From Agrostemma githago (taxonomy: Eukaryota > Streptophyta > Magnoliopsida > Caryophyllales > Caryophyllaceae): 64,000 nucleotides of DNA. The notes beneath the pieces are model-generated. The model did no database searches. It had not been told where the DNA came from and was given only the letters and a program-made list of their open reading frames with translations. Each line of letters starts with the position of its first letter. Position 1 is the first letter of the stretch. Shown here one piece after another: positions 50,275 to 59,644 of this stretch. The position numbers were made by a program, and so were the translations under genes. Location: the NCBI GenBank assembly GCA_958450325.1, contig OY288257.1:31080771-31144770 (forward strand), in the 5' to 3' direction.

Positions 50275-50360
50275 TGTGGAGTAGCCTACAAAACTACAAA
50301 TCGGAGGCTAGTCTCCTTGTAAATGGCTAACTGAGAGCACAATAACTACAAAACTACCTA
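50275..50360 (-). promoter_or_regulatory. Remaining LAF3 5' flank / 5' UTR
   Basis: The only non-transposon sequence upstream of the LAF3 ATG before a Helitron begins. It has no TATA box. The real promoter must be further upstream, lost, or supplied by the Helitron. Confidence 0.5.
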
Positions 50361-50391
50361 ACTAGTGTATTGGCCCGTGAAAATTCACGGG
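50361..50391 (-). other. Helitron 3' hairpin and CTAGT end
   Basis: Perfect short hairpin 8 to 9 bases before CTAGT, diagnostic for Helitron ends. Confidence 0.75.
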
Positions 50392-50708
50392 GCTGAGTCA
50401 TTTTTTTTGAAATTACGACTTTAGAGAAGTAGGTTAAGTGTCACATAACTTGATTTGGAGATAGGCAAAAACCATTAAGTACAATAACACTGATTTACTA
50501 TCATCTCGCCGGTTGAATAGCATGCGATATATTTAATTCAATATTTTATACGCGTTCTGTTAAACTACCTACGCCTACCGTGTGTGGTTATGAGTGATTA
50601 AACTACCTACGCTTACATGCAAATTGTGAGTTCTGCACGTTCATCAATAATCAATTAACAGACAATTACAATATTCAAAATCAAAAGCCTGTTTGCCGAA
50701 TTAAGAAC
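50392..50708 (-). other. Helitron 3' tail
   Basis: Non-coding sequence between the end of the helicase frame and the terminal hairpin. Confidence 0.5.
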
Positions 50709-52900
50709 TCACCTAAGATTTGAGAAGATTTCTTTGAAAACAACATTTGTTGTAGAGTTAGTAGCGACAGAATCTTCATCGAGAATAAGAACTTTGAGCC
50801 CCTTCTTACTTGTAACCCTAGAAATTGCTACATACAATTGGCCATGAGTGAAGATAGGTTTCGGGAGAAATAACCCAACATTAGAAAGGGATTGTCCTTG
50901 ACTTTTGTTGATTGTCATAGCAAAACAAACAGCAAGGGGGAATTGTCTCCTTTCAAATCGAATGGGAAATTTGGTTTCATTCGCGTACCATTACATAGAC
51001 CATTAGCCTGGTCAATGTTGCGTAAGAGCATAACAATAGCACCAACCTTAAGAGTGAGATTATGATTCGGCAGACCTGAACATCTAATGGTATTGAGAAA
51101 TTCAGTTGAATATAGTTCCCGAGTAACAGGGCTGGTCTCATCATTGCTAATTTTATCAGAACTCAAGTAGACAACTTCATCTTTAGGAATGAGAGAAAGA
51201 ATGAAATTGTTTACTTGCTCAACAACTTCATGAGTGGGTGCCAAAACAACCCTTTCTTGTAAATATTGCGGGTCTTTTAAGTGGTCCAACAGATCTGGAT
51301 ATGTACTGTGAACAATTGATGCAATTGGATCAAAACCGGGATCTATAAGAACTTCATCAGGCATTTCTATTGGAGTAATTCCATCATTTTGTCCCCCCGC
51401 CTCTCCATCTCCGACACTCAATATCCACTCAGAGAATTGTCTAATTTCATTGACATTAGGCATTGTTCCCACAGCCTATAGCCTCATGTTCCTTGTCAGC
51501 GTCAGGAGCTGTTATAATTTAATGAAAAAAAATACATGGTTAGATTCTAATTGCTATTGTCTACTAAATTATATAAACATGTTACAATTTGCTTCAGGAG
51601 AATACCTTGCAATCTCTCCATATGTGTGATGAACAAATAAATGCATGGACAATATCTTGTCTACTACCTTTTGGCACGACAGGAAGAATTTGCCTGAAGT
51701 CACCTCCAAAAACAATCACTTTCCCTCCAAATGGTTTATCAGCCGCTTTTGCATTTGATATCAGCATTAGGTCTCTAAGACTTCTGTCAAGAGCCTCGAA
51801 ACAATAGCGGCTAACCATAGGTGCTTCATCCCATATTATTAGCTTAGTCATAATTAGGAGCTCCGCGAGACCAGTTCCAGGTTTAATACCTGAACACATA
51901 GACTTCTCGTCTACGTTGATGGGGATACTAAACCTGCAATGAGCTGTGCGTCCTCTGGGCAATAGTATAGCAGAAATGCCACTTGAAGCAACTGGCAGAA
52001 CAATTTCTCCCTTGCTTCTAATTGCTGCACACATTGTTTTCCAGATGAATGTCTTCCCTGTTCCACCATAACCGTATAGGAAAAACACACCACCATCATT
52101 TTTATCCACTGCGGTCATAATTAAATCATAGACCGATCTATGCTCGTCTGTTATGGAAGACATGTAGTCCTGATGCTCAACACGCAGTGCTTCTCTATCG
52201 TAAGACAATTCATCAGAGATGAGTCGATTACAGTGAATAAAGTTGACATCGTAGTCAGGCAGTGGCATCTCTGGAAATTTTGAAAGGGAGCCGCGGTTGC
52301 TTTGAAGTGATGCTTCTATTTCAGACAGACAAAAGTTCTTCAGGTCATCATCACTCATCTGCAACTCTAATAAAATCACAAATTGATTATAATACTGCCA
52401 TTTAATAATGGGAAGCATAATATATACGTAAAGTTTTGCCAAAAAATAGTAAATAATAATTACCAAAATTTAAGAGTTCCCTTCTGCGGCGGGCTAAAAT
52501 GTCATCGCACAAAAAGTGTCACGTCTTTTCCCATACATATTATGGCCTGGCCAAACTGCCAGATAGAAGCAATGTAGCAAAAAGATTCCTAAGAAAAATA
52601 GCTGAACCCCAGTAACTTGCTTCCTCAATAGCATCGATATATTCTTTGTCATCACCAAGCAACCCACGTGCATAACAGACATCCTTGAATGTTTCGTGAA
52701 CAACACCATTGATAGTACGGATATCTGCGTAACATGTTGGACCCTTAACAAAATTGAGCAAAGTTCTCATGTAGTAACGGTCACCGCCCATCGGTGACAT
52801 GTGGTACATCCTTCCAAGACTAAAACCTTGTTTACGTGGCGCCCAACACCTGTCTTCCCTGTGCCAAACATACTTCGTAGGAAATTCTGCATAGGTAAGT
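50709..52900 (-). pseudogene. Helitron helicase (PIF1-type) remnant
   Basis: Read on the minus strand: YAEFPTKYVWHREDRCW (52890s), YMRTLLNFVKGPT and DDILARRRRELLN (to about 52465), then a likely intron. The helicase core at 52360-51594 has Walker A GYGGTGKTF and Walker B LIIWDEAPM, then FGGDFRQILPVV. After another intron come LTRNMRL with an in-frame TAG (near 51480), LAPTHEVVEQVN, GAIVMLLRNIDQ-GLCNGTRM, a frame change near 50915, and the terminal FAMTINKSQGQSLSNVG and GQLYVAISRV blocks. The stop and frame change mark it as broken. Confidence 0.85.
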
Positions 52901-55369
52901 GTAGACACCCACATTTTGACCGCTAGGTGCCTATAGCAGTTTCCAAAAAACACCCGATGATGATCGGACGTAAACATGACTTAATACGCTCGATTTTCGG
53001 ACTCGGAATCAATAGTAGTTGGCGGGAACTTTTAGCGGAGTAAAAAACTCACAAAACCAGCCTCAAATCCAGGCCCAGTGGGTCGTTCCCAGTCAAATGA
53101 GACTAATTTGGGTCAAAATTGTCACCAAGGGCAAAATCGTCTTTTAGCGACCGGGTCAAACCCGGTCAAAGACATTTCCGAGCCGTAAATATCTGGCACA
53201 AATTCGAAAATCCAACTCGAGGTCAGATTCCTCACAAAAATCAGAAATAAAGAGGGATTAAGCAACCAAAACTCTTCCTAAAAGATAAAAATCGATCTCC
53301 AAAAGGAGACTTCTACCCGGCTCAGACCCACTCGATCGAGTGGACCAGCCACTCGGTCGAGTGAGCCCATAAAAACCGCCAAATCTGGCATCAGACTGGG
53401 CACTCGATCGAGTGCTGTGCACTACTCGATCGAGTGACCCTTGTTCCAGCTAAAAACCGGGTGTTTCTTCCCATGCAAGCAACCTTCTCCCATCAAAAGA
53501 CGGAATCTTGTTTCCTCTCAGATTGTTGCTTTTCCTATCCAAAGTGGTGTTTCTTCTCACCCAAGCAAAGCTACCTTTCCTAGCCAAGGTCGGGAAGCTC
53601 TTCTATAAATAGACCCCCTTGCACACACACAATTCATCATCAATTATTAACAACAATTCACAACCCGGAATTCCAGCAATACTAGGCATATTATATTCTG
53701 ATCTTTCCCCTAGAAATCCTATAGGATTCCCGACCAAATATCAACCCGAAATTCTAGGCAATTTTAGGCAAACCATATACAAAACCGAGAGCAAAACTCG
53801 CCAAATCCCCCCCTAACCATACACACCATAACTCACCTATATACATCTTAACGCTCCCGCGCCTAGGCCGCTACTACGAGTCCGTTTTCGAGATAATCAA
53901 GCATGTAGGTTGAGGGTGTTACAAAACCCAATCTCTCTCTTTCTCTTTTCCTTCTTCTCGTTTTTTCCGTCGTCAAGTGTCGTTGTCATCGTCGTTTTTT
54001 TATTTTATTTTCTTTTCTCGTTTCTAACATCATTATCAATATTTACTATCGTAATTTTCAATAAAGCGCCATCCCTAGGATTCGATATCGACTCTATAGT
54101 CGAATATCGGATCTAAAGGAATCAATCATTAAATCATGTTAAGCATAATACCGTTGAAGCCGAGTAATGATCACATTGTCCGAAAAGACTAATACGACAT
54201 TACAACGTGGAGGAATTATCTTGTCTTAACAACATTCAAAACGATTTCTAAACAACTTTTTTCAAAATCCACTCTAAATATTCGATATTGATTCTATAAT
54301 CAAGCATCGAATATTACGAGTATCAATATTCAAGTCGAATATAAATCGCACCATATTTTTACACGACTTAACCAAATCATCGATTTCCAAAACCAAAAAC
54401 AATTTTAGAGTCAAAATCAAACCGGATAGCAGTCCGTACAGGGGGCACTCGATCGAGTGCCTAGCTCACTCGGTCGAGTGACACCCCAAAAACCGAACCA
54501 GAAACCTTTTTTCGAGACCACTCGATCGAGTCCATCAATGACTCGATCGAGTGGCCCCTGATATAGCAAGACAACGAGTTTTTAGTATGTCTCGGGTCCC
54601 AATAAAATTATTTTAACGACTTCGGTCGTCACGTGTCAAGTCTATCACGTGTTCACCTTTTCAAATCCATACATCGTATCATATTTACACCTCCTAACTC
54701 GTTTGCTCTTTTATTATCACGATTGTTGTATTGTATCATTGGTTGCATTGTAATTCCGGGTGGTATGCCACTCGTATATTGTAATCTGTTGTCGCTCTTT
54801 TCTTTTTATTTCATTGTTTGTTTTATTATACTAAAATGAACATCACATGCTAAAACAACTTTGACGTTTGATGCATTAAACGACGTAGTCAAACATAATT
54901 CACATGTTTAGTCATAAAGCCTTGTTTGCATATCATTCAACGATCAAACTAACACGCGTACACGAATAACAAACGATATCTTGGTAAAGGCCGCTAAGTG
55001 TGGGCAGGGTTGGGTGTTCTTTGTGAACTTTCCAACACGTACCCTCACCCCTTACTCAGAACCATGCTTTCCGGATGTCCGAAACCGTTGGCATACGAGA
55101 GTCATTCAATACATGATCGCCGATAATGTTGGTATCGGTACCGCAATGCAAAGGGACGAACCCCATAAACTCTGAAATCAGAATGGGTCGTACTCTGTGC
55201 ACGGCCCACTACGATATAGAGTGGGTTCGAATGGGTCCGAACTCCCACAAAGTTCGGTGACGACCCCAACTTCGATTTAAATTTCAATTCGAACCATCTC
55301 ACATGAGATTCATTCGCCGCCCCAAACCCGCGCGTGGCCGCGTCGGGGTGGACCTGTGTCATGTCCACA
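52901..55369 (+). mobile_element. Solo LTR of a Tat-type gypsy element
   Basis: Begins TGTAGACACCCACATTTTG and ends GACCTGTGTCATGTCCACA, colinear with the Tat LTRs but clearly diverged. No internal region. Flanks are GTAAG (52896-52900) and GTCAG (55370-55374), a 5-bp duplication with one change. It interrupts the Helitron coding frame. Eight palindromes occur at 53329, 53350, 53401, 53423, 54446, 54467, 54519 and 54540, with TATAAATA at 53604. Confidence 0.9.
53604..53611 (+). promoter_or_regulatory. TATA box of the solo LTR
   Basis: TATAAATA, with four palindromes on each side, as in the full element. Confidence 0.6.
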
Positions 55370-56770
55370 GTCAGATCTTTGGATTCCAAATGTTTCGCAT
55401 TGTAGTCCATCCAAGCAACAAATTTTGTTCGAGCACTGTTTGATCGTGCAACAATATCTTCAAGTGGATCGTCATCATTGTAAACGACGTTCTGCTCATT
55501 CGGAAGATGGTAATCCAGGCGTAGCACAAGCGGTGTCCTGTAATGAATGTCAAATAGTTTTGGTCAATAGTTTTGCAACAAAGAGGTACTTTATAGACCT
55601 ACCTGGTTACACCACTCCACGTTGATATGGGCATGATATCTGGTCAATAGTTCTGCATTGTATGGCACAACATAGCCGTTATGCACACTAACTCCTCCTT
55701 TCTCAATCGTGACACCATTGTCAGCTCTCTTGTACATAGGGTATCCATCACCGTCCATTGTAGTCCGCTCGCTGAATGGTTTTGGAAAACGTTTGGTGCA
55801 GACTCCCTTTTCTATGCAAGGTGAACGGGGGTTCGCAAACCCACATGGACCGTGGATTATTAAATCCTTTACAGCTTCATGGAGGATTGGGTTGTCAATC
55901 GGATCAGGAATTTCAGCAGATATGATCCTGTCAACATCAGCTACTTCAGGGAACTTGTCGTCGTCTCTTTGTAAGAAAAGAAGAATGTGAGCATGAGGTA
56001 GTCCACGTTTTTGGAACTCAATTGTGTATACAACTGGAATACCATAAAAGAAGAAAAGTAATTACAGTAATTAGGTTCACTATATAGGGGTCAGATTACT
56101 TAAATGAAAGAAAATGTTATGATAGAAACAACACGTACCTGCACGTGTGCTTCCGAAAATATGATTATCCTTAAGATCCTTCATTAGTAACTCCAACTTC
56201 TGCTTAAATACACGTGACATTATATCTGGTCTGTCTTCTGGTTGAAGACCCATTTTCTTAACAAATCTAACAATTTCTGGCCATTTAGGGTTGCAAGTAA
56301 ATGTGATAAATAGATCCGGATAACCGCACCATTGGCAAATGGTCATTGTATCTTGGTAGGTCTCGTTCATATAACCTCTTCCACCAACAAAACTGGAAGG
56401 AATAATATATCGAACACCTATGGTCGACGAATCGGTCTCCCCGTTATTCGCAGCTGCTTTTAACTGTTTGTAGTTCTCAGATCGAAGCTTAGGTTGATTA
56501 AACCGTAAAAAAGACAGTCTCTGAGCCTCAATCATTGTGTACCCCTCAACAATTATCTGCTGAAATAGCCTACAACCTCTTTGTAAAGTATCTGGCTTTA
56601 CTTCCGGTGGTCGATCTTGTAAGTGGAACACAAACCATTCTCTCATTGTGATTTTTTTGCGGGCTGTCTCAGGATTGCTGCTTGACGCTATTGAGTCTTG
56701 ACAATGGGTAATGCCAAGATGAAAGCCATCCTCTCCGCGGGGGAAGAAAAGAGGATACTGGAGTGCCAAA
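55370..56770 (-). pseudogene. Helitron Rep (HUH) remnant
   Basis: Minus strand: LALQYPLFFPRGEDGFH at the right end, YIIPSSFVGGRGYMNE, and GYPDLFITFTCNPKWPE (Helitron_like_N). Then a likely intron 56138-56034 (GTACGT to ATTCCAG) and VVYTIEFQKRGLPHAHILLF, which holds the HUH motif HAH. SIKYLF keeps the first of the two catalytic-type tyrosines, but the frame then departs (VAKLL) and the second is lost. After a deletion comes LRLDYHLPNEQNVVYNDDD up to LESKDLT, where the solo LTR enters. Non-functional. Confidence 0.85.
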
Positions 56771-58039
56771 TTCTACAAGAAAAGCGTTGATTAGCAACCG
56801 AACATTACCGACCGACACAAATTTGGTCGGTAAACTTGATTACCGACCGCAATCAGTCAGTATAAAGATTGTAGTCGGTATATTACCGACCGAATAGTTA
56901 ACAGTTGGCAAAATCTCTCGGCAGTCGGTATTTACTTAATTTACCGACCGATTTACTTAATTTACCGACTGATTTGGTCGGTAGGTAATGTTTTTTAATT
57001 AAATTACCCCCTACCCGACAAACAGACTTCATTTCTTGCTAAAAAAATCAAAAAACCCCAAACACCCTCCTACGACTTACTCCCTGTCAAACCCTTACCC
57101 ACGAATCGCTGTTTCCCCGCTGGCCGACGACCGCCGTTTCGCTGACGTTCGAAGACTGCCGCCCTTCACCCGCCGCTCTCCCCCGTCATTGTACCCGCCA
57201 GCGCCGCCTCTTTCTTCTCACTTCTTGTTCGTTTTCTCAAAATTCCCAAATTGATTAAGGTTTATTTCATTTAGAATTGATTTTATTGTTTTATTTTGTT
57301 AAGATTTAATTTATTGTTGCTGTATACATATCAATTGTTGTTTAATTTATGTAATAATTGAATACTAGGTTAGGTTAATTTACTTAAATTGGGGGTTTTA
57401 GATGAAGTTTGTTGATTATTTTTGTTCAAGTTAGTGTTAAATTAGATTTATTATAATTGTTACTGTATTATTTATCTACTAATTTGTGTTGTAGCTGATA
57501 GATTGATGAAATTGGATCCTAGGTTAAGTTAGCTTAGGTTAAGGTAATTGGTCCTTTAGGATGAGAGGATGAAAATTTGTGATTTTGTTGCTTAGGTTAC
57601 TAGTTTATTCAATATTGATATTTAGATACTATGGAGTAATTTGTACTCCCTTAATTTTTTATATTTCTTCGCGTTTCAATAAAATATTCCCCACAAATCT
57701 TAAAAAGAGAAGAAACATAAAAACGGAGGGAGTATAGTTAAGGGTTTAAGGATGAAGTTGAATGATACTCCCCACAAATCATTCTTATGTTCTTGTATTA
57801 TGATTGAATTACTTGTTACAATTTTTCACATCTAAGTCGGATTATTATATTTTATTTGTCATTCAATATAATCTTACCATGATAAGGTTTCTTTTGCCTT
57901 CAGTTCAAACCGCTAGTGCAACTAACACTTGGTTGTCAGTGCTTCGTTACAAACTAAGAGTAAGTAGCTTCTTGATATAAAATAGTTACTATTATCGTAG
58001 AATTGATAGTAAGTTTAACTACTAGTGATGGTAGGGATT
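56771..58039 (+). mobile_element. CACTA-type transposon 5' end
   Basis: Starts TTCTACAAGAAAAGCG, a CACTACAAGAAAA end with two changed bases, followed by a cluster of ACCGACC / GGTCGGTA subterminal motifs (56808-56985). The leader contains a short Pro/Arg-rich open frame at 57036-57254 of no recognised domain and splice-like sequence near 57900-57960. It is cut at 58039 by the Athila-like LTR. Confidence 0.6.
57646..57732. mobile_element. Stowaway MITE inside the CACTA element
   Basis: CTCCCTTAATTTTTTATATT on the left and AACGGAGGGAG on the right, flanked by TA on both sides. About 87 bp, internally self-complementary (TTTCTTC and GAAGAAA). Confidence 0.65.
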
Positions 58040-59101
58040 TGTCACGTCCCCACCGTCAATAATACAACCGGCTAGACCTAACGGTAGTTAGGGTAAGTCG
58101 GGATCGTGTCCACGGAGACGGTATTGCGGAGTTTAGACTATGTCTACCTAAAACGAGACTATGCTACCAAAACAAACACAAAGAAAGCTAAAATTGACAA
58201 ACTATTATGATTGGAGAAGGAGGAAGTGGACTAACAATGACTATCTAAAACGATGCTGATCGAACTAACAAGTAAACTAGAGTAAACGATGGCTAACTAA
58301 AAAGTTGAGATCAAATATGGAAGGAAGTGGGGTAGGTCGGGTTCATAAGTGTAGATGGGTAATTGGGTAGTCAAGGGTATAGGTGTCTCCTAGTTGCTAG
58401 AGTCGGTCCGGGCTCTCGCTACGTAGACCAATGTCAAGGTGGGTCCGGGCTCTCGCTACGTAGACCCTAGTCTTCACTCTCATGACTACGACTATTCTCA
58501 ACAAGACCACAAGATAGACAAACAATGAGGAGATGAACACAAGTATGGGGAGCATGGCCACTACTACTCACACAATCATATCAACAAACACATGGAGTGC
58601 CCACAATGTGACTAACAACAAAGATTCACCCTTTTCCCATAAACACACCCTAATCACCCATAATCTACCCTTAATCCCCCTATTAACCCTACAAGACTAC
58701 TACTCACTCATTATCAAGGAGAAACTAACAATATCAAGAGAAAATAACATCACAAACCAAACATCCATTATGAGGAACTAGAACAATAACAAAAACAATA
58801 TAAAAAGATTCAAACTTGATTAAATAAACAAGAACAAGAGTAAAGAAAGTTATACCAACAATAAGAGGAAGAAAAAGATGCAATCTTGTATAAATAAGAA
58901 CCCAAATCAAACCCAAGGATGTCAAGCTTGGGGAAATCTTCAAGAACTTCTTAATACAAGAACTAATTAAACTAGATTACCTAAAGATTAAAGGAAGATT
59001 AAAGGAAGATTAAGATTAATGTGTGTAGAACTAATCTAGGGTTTTGGAGGCTTTTTAGAGTCTAATGTATGATAAGATCCATAAACAATACAAGAAGGGA
59101 G

Positions 59102-59110
59102 TATATATAT
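59102..59110 (-). promoter_or_regulatory. Putative TATA box of the Athila-like LTR
   Basis: A TATATATA run about 50 bp downstream (minus strand) of the palindrome array. Confidence 0.45.
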
Positions 59111-59162
59111 GGGTACAAGAATGAAGGAGAAGGAATAAATGATGCGCGGTTGCAGGTGCTTG

Positions 59163-59305
59163 GTCCCGACCGGGACGGGTCGGTCCCGACCGAGACGGGG
59201 TGTCATCCCGACCGGGACGGGTTGGTCCCGACCGGGACGGACCCACAGTGGCCTTCTCTTTAGCGCACCTCATCCCGAATGGGATGAGGCCATTCCCGGT
59301 AGGGA
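59163..59305. repeat. Second palindrome family: GTCCCGACCGGGAC array in the LTR
   Basis: Units at 59163, 59183 (one mismatch), 59205, 59225 and a weaker one at 59272, with a degenerate ATTCCCGGTAGGGAT near 59291. Spacing is about 20 bp. Confidence 0.85.
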
Positions 59306-59628
59306 TGAGTCTTGTAGGCCTCCTTTAAGCTCCTTTTGGTCCCTCCTTGCTTCTCATGGGTTTCTCGTCGATTCTCGGGACTCGGAGGCTCGAGATTGGG
59401 CCCCAAGGTCTCGTGGTCGATTCCGAGGCATCGAGTCATCGTTCCTTTACTCCGTTGGCTCCAAAATGTGTATGTATCGAGCCGGAATCGCTCCAACTCT
59501 TCCAAATCGGTCTCGGGAACCTGAAACGAAGAAAGCATAAGAAGCCCATGAATCGCTCCCAAGGAGCGATTCCACAAGGAAAATGGGACCAAAACACAAC
59601 AAATAGGCACTACAAACTACGCTTATCA

Positions 59629-59644
59629 ACTCCCCCACACTTAA
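59629..59644 (-). promoter_or_regulatory. Polypurine tract of the Athila-like element
   Basis: Minus-strand TTAAGTGTGGGGGAGT next to the LTR, the typical Athila form. Confidence 0.65.

Larger units (their letters stand above)
40912..48264 (+). mobile_element. Helitron-derived sequence interrupted by a LINE and a MULE
   Basis: The 5' end A|TCTATCTATATATAAAG is followed by GCATTTAATTTTTTGCCACG, which recurs at the next copy (48265). The body is split by LINE D (41128-45849) and the MULE (46564-47647). No hairpin plus CTRRT terminus is visible before 48264, so it may be truncated or joined head-to-tail with the next copy. Confidence 0.5.
50361..56770 (-). mobile_element. Decayed autonomous-type Helitron
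   Basis: The 3' terminus on the minus strand is a hairpin (CCCGTGAAAATTCACGGG, 50374-50391), then CTAGT at 50365-50361 with host T next to it. Upstream lie PIF1-type helicase and Helitron Rep coding remnants in the expected order. A 2.5-kb solo LTR splits the coding region, and the 5' end is lost at the CACTA junction at 56771. Confidence 0.85.
58040..59628 (-). repeat. 3' LTR of an Athila-like gypsy element
   Basis: On the minus strand it begins TGATAAGCG after the polypurine tract and ends GGGGACGTGACA; 1589 bp. It contains a direct repeat of 25 bp (58405-58429 and 58442-58466, CTCTCGCTACGTAGACC core), the GTCCCGACCGGGAC array and a TATA box. The partner LTR is beyond the right edge, so boundaries rest on the TG/CA ends and the polypurine tract. 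Confidence 0.7.

Noticed and set aside
57036..57254. 72-codon Pro/Arg-rich frame in the CACTA leader
   Set aside because: Composition typical of untranslated leaders; no domain and no support for translation.
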